Shown: positions 36,294 to 45,739, numbered from the stretch's first letter. The stretch: 64,000 bases of DNA from Actinomycetota bacterium (GCA_016717115.1 JADKGE010000006.1:228534-292533); one strand, 5' to 3'. Notes: generated from the letters alone by a model not told the origin. A program made the numbers and translations.

Positions 36294-36313
36294 ATCCGAA
36301 CACCTGTTCGGAT
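36294..36313 (-). promoter_or_regulatory. LexA/SOS box upstream of ruvC
   Basis: A 20-nt palindrome with arms ATCCGAACA and TGTTCGGAT around a CC centre. It contains CGAAC-n4-GTTCG, which is the core of the known actinobacterial LexA site (TCGAAC-n4-GTTCGA). Its place just in front of ruvC fits the DNA-damage control of ruvCAB known in mycobacteria. Binding itself is inferred. Confidence 0.75.
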
Positions 36314-36335
36314 AGCAGGCTAACGGGTGGGGCCG

Positions 36336-37793
36336 TCAGTGCTCGGCAGGCTCGTCGGCGCCGGGTGTCGTGTCGCCGGCGGCGTACCGGTCCATCGGGC
36401 CGACGGGTGCCCCCGTGACATCCTCGAACCCCCCGCGGAGGTCCTCCACGAGGTCATCGAGGTCGCTGACCGCCCGATCGTCGGCCGAGAGCCCGATGTA
36501 GGCGTTCCCGTCGTAGGTGACCATGGTGATGTTGACGGCCGACCCGATCGTCGCCACCAGCGGATAGGCGGCCACCATTCGCGCACCCGCCAGGTACATG
36601 GGCATCGGCGGCCCCGGCACGTTGCTGGTGGTCACGTCCGACGCCTGGGCGGCCTGCGCCAGCATGGGCACCGGGACCAGCCACGACACCTCCGCCAGGG
36701 GATCGGCCAGCCGGATCGCCGGCTCGGCCTTCCAGTGCGCCACGAGGTCGTGCGCCTCCTGCATGTGCTCCACGGTCGTCAGACCGGCGATGGGCAGCGG
36801 GAACCGAGCGATGCTCACCGCGTTCGAGGCCTGGCCCGTTCGGTCGCCCGCGTCACCACGCAGGCTGATGGGCACGTTGACCCGCAGCTCCTCCACGACC
36901 ACGCCGTGCCGGCGATGGTAGGCATCCAGGCCGGCCGCGACCGCCGCCATGAAGCCGTCGTTGACGCTGAACCCGTTCTCCTTGGCGGCATTGCGCAGGC
37001 CGGCGAAGGGCAGCTCGAAGGCGGCGAAGCGGTAGGTGGTGCCGCGGCCCGTCATGAGGGGCGACATCGGCCCGTCCGGCACCGACGCGAACCGGCCGAT
37101 CGACGCGACCGTGTTCCAGGCGCGCCCCCAGGTGCGAGTGGTCTCGGTGACCGTGCCCTTGGCGAAGTCGAGCGCGCCGCGGACGGTGGAGAACGCGAGG
37201 TCGGTTCCGCGTCGGAGGTTGTCCGCGAGGTTGGCGTACGTCACGTCGCGAATGCCGACATCCTCGGCTTGGGGCACGGGCGGCGGCTCGGCCTCGTCGG
37301 CCGACGTCTCGGCGCTGAACTCGAAGAGCGTCAGACCCATCATCACCGTGGCCTGGCCGTCGGCGATGGAGTGATGGAGCTTGAGCAGGAAGGCCGCCTG
37401 GCCCCCCGGCAGGCCCTCGACGAGGGCGGCCTCCCACAGCGGGCGGTTGTGGTCGAAGTCGGTCAGGCTCATCCGCCGGGCGTCGTCGAGCAGATCGCGC
37501 CAGCCGCCCCCTTCCGGGAGGCGGTAGCGGCGGACGTGGACGTCGAGGTCGAAGTCGGGATCGACGGCCAGCCGAGGCGCCGACAGGCCGAGCGCTCCGT
37601 ACAGCGGACGCAGCCGGAGCGCGGGCACGAACAGGGTCAGCCGGTCGATGCGCCGGCGCAACCGCTGCCATTCGGGGACATGCTCGAGGACGGTCAGAGC
37701 GACGACGGTCGACCTCATCGTCGGATCGCCGCTTGCCGTCCGGAAGGTGGCCGCGTCCCACCCGCGCATCTGAGTCCCGACGTACTCGTTCAT
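36336..37793 (-). CDS. Wax ester synthase/diacylglycerol acyltransferase (WS/DGAT)
   Basis: 485-aa acyltransferase making triacylglycerol or wax esters from acyl-CoA. Catalytic motif HHSIADG at 140-146 (His141 as base), NRPLWEAALVEGL, and the C-terminal SNVPGP motif are all intact, so activity is likely. ATG 37793 lies 2 nt after the yebC stop; earlier in-frame starts lie in antisense of yebC. Last gene of the pdxS-pdxT-yebC unit. Neutral lipid storage by this family is widespread in actinobacteria. Confidence 0.9.
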   Translation of the reverse strand: MNEYVGTQMRGWDAATFRTASGDPTMRSTVVALTVLEHVPEWQRLRRRIDRLTLFVPALRLRPLYGALGLSAPRLAVDPDFDLDVHVRRYRLPEGGGWRDLLDDARRMSLTDFDHNRPLWEAALVEGLPGGQAAFLLKLHHSIADGQATVMMGLTLFEFSAETSADEAEPPPVPQAEDVGIRDVTYANLADNLRRGTDLAFSTVRGALDFAKGTVTETTRTWGRAWNTVASIGRFASVPDGPMSPLMTGRGTTYRFAAFELPFAGLRNAAKENGFSVNDGFMAAVAAGLDAYHRRHGVVVEELRVNVPISLRGDAGDRTGQASNAVSIARFPLPIAGLTTVEHMQEAHDLVAHWKAEPAIRLADPLAEVSWLVPVPMLAQAAQASDVTTSNVPGPPMPMYLAGARMVAAYPLVATIGSAVNITMVTYDGNAYIGLSADDRAVSDLDDLVEDLRGGFEDVTGAPVGPMDRYAAGDTTPGADEPAEH

Positions 37794-37795
37794 CG

Positions 37796-38548
37796 CTACT
37801 CGACCAGTTCCATGATGTCGTCGCTCACGTCGAAGTTCGCATAGACGTTCTGCACGTCGTCGCTGTCCTCGAGGACCTCGATGAGCCGGAACACCTTGCG
37901 AGCGCCCTCCTCGTCGAGGTCGACGCTGACGCTCGGCAGGAAGTTGGCCTCGGCCGACTCGTAGTCCATCCCCGCGTCCTGGACGGCCTTGCGCACGGCC
38001 ACCATGTCGGTGGCTTCGGAGACGATCTCGAATGCCTCGCCGAGGTCGTTGACCTCCTCGGCTCCGGCGTCGAGTACGACCATGAGGATGTCGTCCTCCG
38101 TCACGCCGTCGGCCTTGGGCACGATCACCACGCCCTTGCGGGCGAAGAGGTAGGACACGGAGCCGGGATCGGCCATCGAACCGCCGTTGCGCGTCATCGC
38201 CACCCGCACCTCGGACGCCGCCCGGTTGCGGTTGTCGGTGAGGCACTCGATGAGCACCGCCACGCCGCTGGGGCCGTAGCCCTCGTACATGATCGTCTGG
38301 TAGTCGGCGCCACCCGCCTCCGCACCGGACCCGCGCTTGACCGCCCTCTCGATGTTGTCCAGGGGCACCGAGTTCTTGCGCGCCTTCTGGATCGCGTCGT
38401 ACAGGGTCGGGTTGCCGTCGACATCGCCGCCGCCCATCCGGGCAGCCACCTCGATGTTCTTGATGAGGCGGGCGAAGAGCTTGCTCCGTCGCGCATCGAC
38501 GACCGCCTTCTTGTGCTTGGTCGTCGCCCATTTGGAGTGACCGCTCAT
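37796..38548 (-). CDS. yebC: YebC/PmpR-type protein (TACO1 family)
   Basis: 250 aa starting MSGHSKWATTKHKKAVVDARRSKLF, with the family's GGGDVDGNPTL and YEGYGPSGVAVL segments. Members act as transcription regulators or, as recently described, as ribosome-associated factors helping at polyproline-type stalls. Overlaps pdxT by 4 nt. The order pdxS-pdxT-yebC is conserved in actinobacteria, where ruvC often follows; here the WS/DGAT gene lies in between. Confidence 0.95.
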   Translation of the reverse strand: MSGHSKWATTKHKKAVVDARRSKLFARLIKNIEVAARMGGGDVDGNPTLYDAIQKARKNSVPLDNIERAVKRGSGAEAGGADYQTIMYEGYGPSGVAVLIECLTDNRNRAASEVRVAMTRNGGSMADPGSVSYLFARKGVVIVPKADGVTEDDILMVVLDAGAEEVNDLGEAFEIVSEATDMVAVRKAVQDAGMDYESAEANFLPSVSVDLDEEGARKVFRLIEVLEDSDDVQNVYANFDVSDDIMELVE

Positions 38549-39144
38549 GCTTGCTTCCTCACCATCTGCACGAAGACCTCATGGACCCGATGATCACCGG
38601 TCAGTTCCGGATGAAACGCGGTGGCCAGCACGTGGCCCTGTCGGACCGCGACGATCGTACCGTCGTCCCCCACCCGAGCGAGCACCTCGACCTCAGGTCC
38701 CACCGCGTCGACGAGCGGCGCCCGGATGAACACGGCGCGGAAGGGCTCCTCGCCCAGCACCGGCATGACGACGTCGGCCTCGAACGAGTCGACTTGGCGG
38801 CCGAAGGCATTGCGTCGCACGGTGACGTCGAGACCTCCGATCGTCTCCTGGTCGGGGCGCGCGTCGGTGACACGGTCGGCCAGCATGATCATTCCCGCGC
38901 ACGATCCGTACATCGGCAGTCCCGCCCCGCGAGCGGCCCGGAGGGGCTCGAGGAAGCCGTCGAGGATCGCGAGCTTGGACATCGTGGTGGACTCCCCACC
39001 GGGGATCACGAGCCCGTCGACGTGCGCCAGGGTGGGCAGGTCGCGCACGGCCACGGCTCGCGCACCGACGGACTCGAGCGAGCGGATGTGCTCGCGCACG
39101 TCCCCCTGCAGTGCCAGGACCCCGATGAGCGGGGAGGACGTCAC
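38545..39144 (-). CDS. pdxT: Pyridoxal 5'-phosphate synthase glutaminase subunit PdxT
   Basis: 199-aa class I glutaminase. Triad Cys82 (YGSCAGM), His178 and Glu180 (FHPE). PGGEST segment at 48-53. It feeds ammonia to PdxS. Overlaps pdxS and yebC by 4 nt each. Confidence 0.96.
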   Translation of the reverse strand: MTSSPLIGVLALQGDVREHIRSLESVGARAVAVRDLPTLAHVDGLVIPGGESTTMSKLAILDGFLEPLRAARGAGLPMYGSCAGMIMLADRVTDARPDQETIGGLDVTVRRNAFGRQVDSFEADVVMPVLGEEPFRAVFIRAPLVDAVGPEVEVLARVGDDGTIVAVRQGHVLATAFHPELTGDHRVHEVFVQMVRKQA

Positions 39145-40037
39145 CAGCCCCGGTCCTCCAGGCGATGGGCCACGGGGATGTCGGCCACGTTGATGCCGAC
39201 CATGGCCTCGCCGAGACCGCGCGAGACCTTCGCGATGACGTCGGGGTTGTCGAAGTGACGGGTGGCCTGGACGATGGCCTGCGCTCGCTTCGCCGGCTCC
39301 CCGGACTTGAAGATGCCGGAGCCGACGAACACGCCGTCGGCGCCGAGCTGCATCATCATGGCGGCGTCCGCCGGGGTGGCGATTCCGCCGGCCACGAAGA
39401 GAACGACCGGGAGGGCGCCGAGCTCGGCGACCTCCTTGACCAGCGCGTACGGGGCCTGCAACTCCTTGGCCGCGACGTACAGCTCATCCTTGGACATCGA
39501 CGTGAGCCGGGCGATCTCGCCCTTGATGGTGCGGATGTGGGTGACGGCGTTGGAGACGTCGCCGGTGCCGGCCTCGCCCTTAGACCTGATCATGGCCGCG
39601 CCTTCGCTGAGCCGGCGCAGCGCCTCGCCGAGGTTGGTCGCGCCGCAGACGAAGGGCACCGTGAACTGCCACTTGTCGATGTGGTTGCGGTAGTCGGCGG
39701 GCGTGAGCACCTCGGACTCGTCGATGTAGTCGACGCCCAGCGCCTGCACGACCTGGGCCTCGACGAAGTGCCCGATCCGGGCCTTGGCCATCACGGGGAT
39801 GGAGACCGCGGCGATGATCCCGTCGATCATGTCGGGATCGGACATGCGAGCCACGCCGCCCTGCGCACGGATGTCGGCGGGCACGCGCTCGAGTGCCATG
39901 ACGGCGACGGCACCCGCGTCTTCCGCGATTTTGGCCTGCTCCGGCGTGACGACGTCCATGATGACGCCGCCCTTGAGCATCTCGGCCATTCCGCGCTTGA
40001 CCCGGTCAGTTCCGACGACTGCGGACGCGTCCGACAC
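39141..40037 (-). CDS. pdxS: Pyridoxal 5'-phosphate synthase subunit PdxS
   Basis: 298-aa TIM-barrel enzyme making PLP from ribose 5-phosphate, glyceraldehyde 3-phosphate and ammonia. Family hallmarks: KRGMAEMLKGGVIMDVV and VMAKARIGH with Schiff-base Lys85, plus VPFVCGATNLGEALRR. GTG 40037 has GAGG 5 nt upstream; a longer in-frame start at 40091 would add unrelated residues. First gene of pdxS-pdxT-yebC-WS/DGAT; about 100 nt separate it from the preceding gene. Confidence 0.97.
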   Translation of the reverse strand: MSDASAVVGTDRVKRGMAEMLKGGVIMDVVTPEQAKIAEDAGAVAVMALERVPADIRAQGGVARMSDPDMIDGIIAAVSIPVMAKARIGHFVEAQVVQALGVDYIDESEVLTPADYRNHIDKWQFTVPFVCGATNLGEALRRLSEGAAMIRSKGEAGTGDVSNAVTHIRTIKGEIARLTSMSKDELYVAAKELQAPYALVKEVAELGALPVVLFVAGGIATPADAAMMMQLGADGVFVGSGIFKSGEPAKRAQAIVQATRHFDNPDVIAKVSRGLGEAMVGINVADIPVAHRLEDRGW

Positions 40038-40141
40038 TTCAACCTCACAGATAGGGCGACTCAGGACACGGCGGCATGCCGTGCAAGGCACCCAATGCTA
40101 CGGCCTGCCCGTCGGCCCGGCAGCACCGGATTCGGGCGCGC

Positions 40142-40693
40142 CTAGCGGTCCACGAGGCCGGGCGGCGGAGTGTCGTCCATCTCCCACGTGTCGGGCCAAG
40201 GCGTATGGCCGGCGAGCCGGAAGAGCCGCACCATGCGCTGCCTGCGCAGTTGGCGGCACGCGCGAACGCCGTCGTTGAGGAATCGGCGCGACAGCTGGAC
40301 CCGGCGGCAGGAGGCATCGAGCTCCTCGAGCATCTCCGCCCCGCTCTCCCTGAGGGCGACCTCCGCGATGTCGTCGGCGTCCAGGGCGGCACTCAGCGCC
40401 GCCGTCAGATCCGACTCAGCCATCGCGCGCTCGGAGGGTGGCTCGTCGAACGAGGTGCGGGCCTCGTGCGCCGCCTCGGCGAGCAGAAGGCTCGACGCGG
40501 GGTCGAGCAGGCCGGACGCGGCCAGCTCGAGGGCGACGGAGGACCGGCGCAGCAACTGCGCATCAAGGGCCAGGCTCGACGAGTCGATGCGCCGGTGCAG
40601 ATGGTCCAGACGGCCGGCCGTCATGCTGAGGTAGGCACCGACGAGCAGCACGACCACGACCAGGCCGACCCCGACGACCATCCAGCCGTTCAC
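40142..40693 (-). CDS. Membrane-anchored helical protein of unknown function
   Basis: 183 aa: one N-terminal transmembrane helix (about 4-24), then helices with a faint LemA-like look (RLDHLHRRIDSSSLALDAQLLRR), a Ser/Glu/Asp-rich middle, and a C-terminal stretch with Trp residues and prolines. No enzyme motif. It overlaps the pimA 3' end by 4 nt, so it belongs to the pgsA-patA-pimA unit. Hypothetical proteins occur at this position in other actinobacteria too. Confidence 0.75.
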   Translation of the reverse strand: MNGWMVVGVGLVVVVLLVGAYLSMTAGRLDHLHRRIDSSSLALDAQLLRRSSVALELAASGLLDPASSLLLAEAAHEARTSFDEPPSERAMAESDLTAALSAALDADDIAEVALRESGAEMLEELDASCRRVQLSRRFLNDGVRACRQLRRQRMVRLFRLAGHTPWPDTWEMDDTPPPGLVDR

Positions 40694-41862
40694 GAGCCCT
40701 CCCCCCGCGAGCTCAGTCGGCCGACGATCTGGCCCCGGAGGTCCTCGGTGACCTTCTCCCCCACGGTGTGCACGCTCTCGTAGACGGCGATCACGTCGTC
40801 GACCACCCGGTCCCAGTCGAACTCACGCACGCGCCGGTCCCCCTGTCGCACGTACTCGCGGCGCAGCGTCGGGTCCGAGAGCAGGTCGATCAGGCCACGA
40901 GCCAGTGCCGCCGAGTCCAGGTTGGGGAAGACCCGTCCGCTGCGGCCGTCCTCCAGCACCCTGCGGAAGGCCGGCAGGTCGGAGGCCAGGACGCACGCCT
41001 GGGCGGCCATGGCCTCGACCAGGACGATGCCGAACGACTCGCCTCCCGTGTGGGGCGCGACGTACACATCGACCGAGCGCAGCGCGCGGGCCTTGTCCTC
41101 GTCACTGATGAAGCCGAGGAATTCCACGCAGTGGCCGACGCCGTCGGGCATCTCGTCGCGAGCCTCGTCGATGTCGCCGGGCCCCGCGACGAGCATCTGC
41201 AGGTCGGGCACCGCCTCGAGCACGGCCGGGAGGGCCTCCCAGAGCACGGCGAGACCCTTGCGGGACTCATCCATGCGACCCAGGAAGAGCGCGCGCGGCC
41301 GGTCTGCCTCCATGCCCGGAAGTCGCTCCCTCGAGGCGAACGCCGACACGCGCACGCCGTTGGGGATGAGGACCGCATCGCCACCGAGGTGGGCCACCAT
41401 CGTGCGGCGCGCATCCTCGCTGACGGCGATGCGTCCCCGGACCTTCTCCATCGCCGTCTGCCCCACGTAGTAGCCGGCCGCCATGATGCGGGACCGGTCG
41501 TGCGACGAGTGCCAGGTGGCGACGAGAGGACCTCGGGCGACCCACAGGGCGAGGATCGACAGGCTCGGGGCCACGGGCTCGTGGACGTGCACCACGTCGA
41601 AGTCACCCTCGCGAATCCAGTTGCGCACCCGCCTCGTTGCCTTGACCCCGAAGCTGAGCCGGGCCACCGATCCGTTGTAGCGCACCGCGATGGGCCGGCC
41701 GCCGTCTACGACGTACGACGGTAGGTCGCGGGGGTCGTCGACCGGGGCCAGCACGCTGACGTCGTGACCGTGGTCGCCGAGGGCCACGGCCAGGTCGGCC
41801 ACGTGGGAGCGCACCCCGCCGGGGACGTCCCACGCGTACGGGCAGACGAGGCCGACCCTCAT
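40690..41862 (-). CDS. pimA: Phosphatidyl-myo-inositol mannosyltransferase PimA (GT4)
   Basis: 390-aa GT-B glycosyltransferase adding the first mannose (from GDP-Man) to phosphatidylinositol at the inner membrane face. N-terminal PGGVRSHV loop (14-21), His118 in TWHSSH, FLGRMDESRKGL (GDP-mannose site), EX7E motif at 275-283 (ESFGIVLVE). ATG 41862 overlaps the patA stop (ATGA). Context pgsA-patA-pimA supports the PIM role. Confidence 0.93.
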   Translation of the reverse strand: MRVGLVCPYAWDVPGGVRSHVADLAVALGDHGHDVSVLAPVDDPRDLPSYVVDGGRPIAVRYNGSVARLSFGVKATRRVRNWIREGDFDVVHVHEPVAPSLSILALWVARGPLVATWHSSHDRSRIMAAGYYVGQTAMEKVRGRIAVSEDARRTMVAHLGGDAVLIPNGVRVSAFASRERLPGMEADRPRALFLGRMDESRKGLAVLWEALPAVLEAVPDLQMLVAGPGDIDEARDEMPDGVGHCVEFLGFISDEDKARALRSVDVYVAPHTGGESFGIVLVEAMAAQACVLASDLPAFRRVLEDGRSGRVFPNLDSAALARGLIDLLSDPTLRREYVRQGDRRVREFDWDRVVDDVIAVYESVHTVGEKVTEDLRGQIVGRLSSRGEGS

Positions 41863-42797
41863 GTCCTGCGCCGGGACGGGTCGAGGTCGGCGATCCACAC
41901 GGGCTGCATCATGTGCCAGTCGACGCTGTGGTCGCGCAGGCCGTCCTCGAACGCGCGGGCGACCTGTTGTGTCATGACCTGGATCTTCTCCGCCTTCGTG
42001 CCCTCGGTCGGCACGGGGATCGCGTCATGCACGTAGCCGGTTGCCCGTCGCCCCTCGTACCAGAGCGTCACCGGCATCACCGGGGCGCCCGTGAGCATGC
42101 CCAGGACCGCGGGACCGGCGGGAAGCGAGGCCGGCTCGCCGAAGAAGTCGACGATCACCCCGTTGCGGCTGATGTCGCGATCCCCGAGCAACGGCACGAT
42201 CTGGCCCTCCTTGAGCGCCCGGGCGAGGCGCCGGATGGCATCCGGGTCGCCGAGCGGCACGATGTTCATGCCCACCGACTCGCGGTACTCGACGAACTGC
42301 TCGAAGAGCCCCTCGGGCTTCAACCGCTCCGCGACGGTCGTCAGGCCGCCGTACCTGAGGCAGCCCCAGGCCCCTGCCAGATCCCAGTTGCCTGCGTGGT
42401 TGACGACCATGACCGCCCCGGTGCCCGACGCGACGCAGACGTCCATAAGCTCCTTGCGCTCGAGGTCGAACGTCCGATTGACCTCGTCCGGGCTCATGGT
42501 CGGCAGCCGGAACGCCTCGCACCAGTAGCGCAGGTAGCTGCGCATGCCGCGGCGGCTGAGCTCGCGCAACTGGTCCGGGCTGAAGTCGGGATGGATGCGA
42601 GCCTGGTTGCGCTCGAACTGCAGGACACCGGCACCGCGTCGGCGCCACAGGACGTCGGCCGCCTGGTCGAAGGCGCCGAACGCGACGCGTGCGGGCAGCC
42701 GTTTGACCAGCCGCCAGCCCGTGGCGAAGGCCCACTCGGTGACCGCGTCGCTCATGGCCGCCCGCCGGGTGACAGGAGCGGCGCTGGCCTCAGCCAT
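41859..42797 (-). CDS. patA: Phosphatidylinositol mannoside acyltransferase (PatA type)
   Basis: 312-aa member of the LpxL/HtrB-like acyltransferases. Catalytic HX4D motif at His134-Asp139 (NHAGNWD). In mycobacteria PatA acylates the 6-position of mannose in PIM1/PIM2. N-terminal 15 residues overlap the pgsA 3' end (8 nt). Its place between pgsA and pimA supports this specificity. Confidence 0.92.
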   Translation of the reverse strand: MAEASAAPVTRRAAMSDAVTEWAFATGWRLVKRLPARVAFGAFDQAADVLWRRRGAGVLQFERNQARIHPDFSPDQLRELSRRGMRSYLRYWCEAFRLPTMSPDEVNRTFDLERKELMDVCVASGTGAVMVVNHAGNWDLAGAWGCLRYGGLTTVAERLKPEGLFEQFVEYRESVGMNIVPLGDPDAIRRLARALKEGQIVPLLGDRDISRNGVIVDFFGEPASLPAGPAVLGMLTGAPVMPVTLWYEGRRATGYVHDAIPVPTEGTKAEKIQVMTQQVARAFEDGLRDHSVDWHMMQPVWIADLDPSRRRT

Positions 42798-43416
42798 CCG
42801 ACGACGGGGGCGACGTGGGCTTGAGCTGGCGACGAACCGTCAGGATGCGCTGGCCGATCGTGACGAGGCCGAGAGCGCCGAGCAGCCACAAGGCCACGGG
42901 CAGGATGTACGGCACGCCGAAGCCGGTCAGCAGCACGGCGACGGCCAGGATGATGAGCCGCTCGGCGCGCTCGGCGATGCCGACGTTGGCCGTCGCGCCG
43001 ACCGCCTCCGCTCTTGCCTTCGAGTACGACGTGACCTGCCCAGTGACCAGCGCCAACGCGGCGGCCGCCGTGATCCACGGCTGGCCGTGGAAGGCGCCGA
43101 AGAGGGCGACCCCAGCGAAGATGGCGCCGTCCGAGAGGCGATCCAGCGTGGCGTCGAGGAAGTTGCCCCATGGCCCCGACGTACCGGCCATGCGGGCCAT
43201 GGTTCCGTCGAGCAGGTCGCTGAGGGTCAGGAACAGCAGGATGAGAACGGCCGCGACGAACCAGCCCTGCGGAAGGCACACGAGCGCCACGGTGACCGCA
43301 GCCACGGTGCCCACCACGGTGACGGCATCCGGGGACACGTGGATGCGGAGCAGTCCGCGGGCCACCGGGTCGACGGCTCCGCTCACGAATCGCCTGGCGG
43401 CCGGATTGTTCAGCAC
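42790..43416 (-). CDS. pgsA: Phosphatidylinositol phosphate synthase (CDP-alcohol phosphotransferase)
   Basis: 208-aa integral membrane enzyme joining CDP-diacylglycerol and inositol 1-phosphate. The complete CDP-alcohol motif D-x2-DG-x2-AR-x8-G-x3-D-x3-D is present: Asp67, Asp70, Gly71, Ala74-Arg75, Gly84, Asp88, Asp92. About six membrane helices. First gene of the PIM unit; diverges from the EF-G-like gene over a 113-nt promoter gap. Confidence 0.92.
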   Translation of the reverse strand: MLNNPAARRFVSGAVDPVARGLLRIHVSPDAVTVVGTVAAVTVALVCLPQGWFVAAVLILLFLTLSDLLDGTMARMAGTSGPWGNFLDATLDRLSDGAIFAGVALFGAFHGQPWITAAAALALVTGQVTSYSKARAEAVGATANVGIAERAERLIILAVAVLLTGFGVPYILPVALWLLGALGLVTIGQRILTVRRQLKPTSPPSSDG

Positions 43417-43529
43417 GGACCTGATGCTATCGGCCGGCGCGGTAGCGTCGGACGAGAGCGCGATGCCGGGTTGCTTCAGGCCACGCGCAAGGTGAAGGCT
43501 AACGGGACATCACTGAAGGAGCCGTGGAC

Positions 43530-45674
43530 ATGGTCGAGAAGAAGTCGGACAAGAGGCCCGGAGCCGCCCCCATCGCGGGCGCGCCGGACCGGATCCGCAA
43601 CGTGGTCCTCGTTGGTCCGGCCGGCTCCGGGAAGACGTCGTTGATGGAGTCGCTCCTGCACGCTGCAGGGGCGACGTCCCGTCGCGGGGCGGTCGCTGAT
43701 GGGACCACCGTGGGCGACTACGACCCGGTGGCCGTACGGCAGAAGCGCTCCGTCAACCTCGCCATCGCCTCCTTCGCATGGAAGGACACGGTGATCAACC
43801 TCATCGACACCCCCGGCTACGCCGATTTCACCGGCGAGCTCCGCGCGGGCCTGCGGGGTGCCGACGCCGCCTTGTTCGTCGTGTCCTCGGTCGACGGCAT
43901 CGACGCCAGCACCGGTCGCCTCTGGGACGAGTGCGAAGCCGTCGGGATGCCCCGCGCCATCGTCGTGACGAACCTCGACAAGGAGCGCGCCGACTTCGAC
44001 GAGACGGTGGCGGCGAGCAAGCGGGTGTTCACCGGCGGCGGCGGGATCCTGCCGTTGTTCCTGCCGCTGCACGCCGACAGCGGCGTCGTGGCCGGTTTCG
44101 TCGACCTCCTCGACGAGCAGCTGTGGGACTGGAGCACCGGCACCGTCACCGTCCGTGACGCGGAGGCTGAGCACCGCTCCCTGATCGACGGCTCCCGCAA
44201 CGACCTGATCGAGGGCGTCATCACCGAGTCCGAGGACGAGTCACTGATGGAGCGCTTCATCGGGGGCGAGACGATCGACGTCGAGCTGCTGACGACGGAC
44301 CTCGAACGCGCCGTCGCGCGGGGCCACTTCCACCCGGTTATGGGCCACGCCGTCACGGCGGCGAACGTCGGGTCGGAACTCATCCTCGACCTGGTGGTCC
44401 GCGCGTTCCCCTCCCCCACGGAGCACCCGCTGCCCACCGTCACGCGCATTGACGGCACTCCGGTGGAGCCACTGTCGGCAGACCCGAACGGGCCCCTGTG
44501 CGCAGAGGTGATCAAGACCACGAGCGATCCCTACGTCGGCAAGGTGTCCATCGTGCGGGTCTTCTCCGGCACCCTGACGCCGGACGCCGTCGTGCACGTC
44601 TCCGGCCACTTCTCCGGGGGGACCGGGCACGAGAACCACGACATCGACGAGCGCATCGGTCACATCACGAGCATGCTGGGCAGCAACCACGCCGACATTC
44701 CGTCGGCCATCGCCGGCAGCATCGTCGCCGTCAGCAAACTGTCGCGCGCCGAGACCGGCGACACGCTCTCGTCCCCCGAGACTGCCTTGATCATGGATCC
44801 CTGGCGGATGCCGGTTCCGCTCCTACCGGTGGCGATCTCGCCGAAGAGCGCCGGCGACGAGGACAAGCTCGGCGGGGCGCTGGGCCGCGTCACGGCCGAG
44901 GACCCCACCCTGCGGGTCGAGCATCCGGAGGAGACCGGGCAGATCCTCCTGTGGACGCTGGGCGAGGCGCATGCTGACCTCATCCTGGACCGCATTCGCA
45001 CGCGCTACGGCGTCGAGGTGACTTCCACGGAGGTTCGCGCCTCGCTGCGCGAGACCTTCGCCGGTCCCGCTGCGGGCAACGGGCGCCTCGTCAAGCAGTC
45101 CGGCGGCCACGGTCAGTACGCCGTGTGCGAGATCACGGTCGAGCCGCTGGAGCAGGGCGCCGGCTTCGAGTTCGTCGACAAGATCGTGGGCGGCGCCGTG
45201 CCGCGCTCGTTCATCCCGTCCGTGGAGAAGGGCGTCCGCCACCAGATGACCCAGGGGGTCGCGGCGGGCTACCCGGTCGTCGATCTTCGGGTCACCCTCG
45301 TCGACGGCAAGTTCCACACCGTCGACTCGTCGGACATGGCCTTCCAGCATGCGGGCGGCCTCGCGTTGAAGGATGCCGCGGCGAAGACCACCATCAACCT
45401 GCTCGAGCCGATGGTGATCCTCACGGTGGATGTTCCCGACGAGCACGTCGGAGCGGTGATCGCCGACGTGTCCACACGCCGCGGGCACATCACCGGGACC
45501 ACCTCGGTCGCGGGCGGCCGGTCGCAGGTGGTGGCAGAGGTCCCCGAGTCGGAGATCTCGCGCTACGCCATCGACATCCGCAGCATCACCCACGGCACCG
45601 GCGACTTCCATCGCGAGCCGGCGGGCTACGCCCCGCTCCCCGCGAACCTGGCCAAGAAGATCATCGACGGCTAA
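43530..45674 (+). CDS. EF-G-like translational GTPase (EF-G2/FusA2 type)
   Basis: 714-aa protein with the five-domain EF-G architecture: GTPase domain, domain II, domains III-V (ending FHREPAGYAPLPANLAKKI). Walker A/G1 GPAGSGKT at 29-36. G3 reads DTPGYAD (93-99) where EF-G has DTPGH, and G4 reads TNLD (147-150) where NKxD is expected. ATG 43530 has GAAGGAG 8 nt upstream; GTG 43524 is too close. These features place it with EF-G paralogues rather than the canonical translocase; GTPase activity may be weak. The gene interrupts the otherwise common thrS-HIT-pgsA-patA-pimA order. Confidence 0.88.
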   Translation: MVEKKSDKRPGAAPIAGAPDRIRNVVLVGPAGSGKTSLMESLLHAAGATSRRGAVADGTTVGDYDPVAVRQKRSVNLAIASFAWKDTVINLIDTPGYADFTGELRAGLRGADAALFVVSSVDGIDASTGRLWDECEAVGMPRAIVVTNLDKERADFDETVAASKRVFTGGGGILPLFLPLHADSGVVAGFVDLLDEQLWDWSTGTVTVRDAEAEHRSLIDGSRNDLIEGVITESEDESLMERFIGGETIDVELLTTDLERAVARGHFHPVMGHAVTAANVGSELILDLVVRAFPSPTEHPLPTVTRIDGTPVEPLSADPNGPLCAEVIKTTSDPYVGKVSIVRVFSGTLTPDAVVHVSGHFSGGTGHENHDIDERIGHITSMLGSNHADIPSAIAGSIVAVSKLSRAETGDTLSSPETALIMDPWRMPVPLLPVAISPKSAGDEDKLGGALGRVTAEDPTLRVEHPEETGQILLWTLGEAHADLILDRIRTRYGVEVTSTEVRASLRETFAGPAAGNGRLVKQSGGHGQYAVCEITVEPLEQGAGFEFVDKIVGGAVPRSFIPSVEKGVRHQMTQGVAAGYPVVDLRVTLVDGKFHTVDSSDMAFQHAGGLALKDAAAKTTINLLEPMVILTVDVPDEHVGAVIADVSTRRGHITGTTSVAGGRSQVVAEVPESEISRYAIDIRSITHGTGDFHREPAGYAPLPANLAKKIIDG

Positions 45675-45678
45675 CGCC

Positions 45679-45736
45679 GACCACAGCGTCCCGCGTCATT
45701 GCGGCGCGCGTCACCGACGCGGGACGCTGTGGTCGA
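45679..45736. terminator. Long hairpin between convergent genes
   Basis: Perfect 20-bp inverted repeat (45679-45698 with 45717-45736), 18-nt loop. It lies between the EF-G-like stop and the cupin stop and can act on both strands as a bidirectional terminator. Confidence 0.8.
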
Positions 45737-45739
45737 CGG

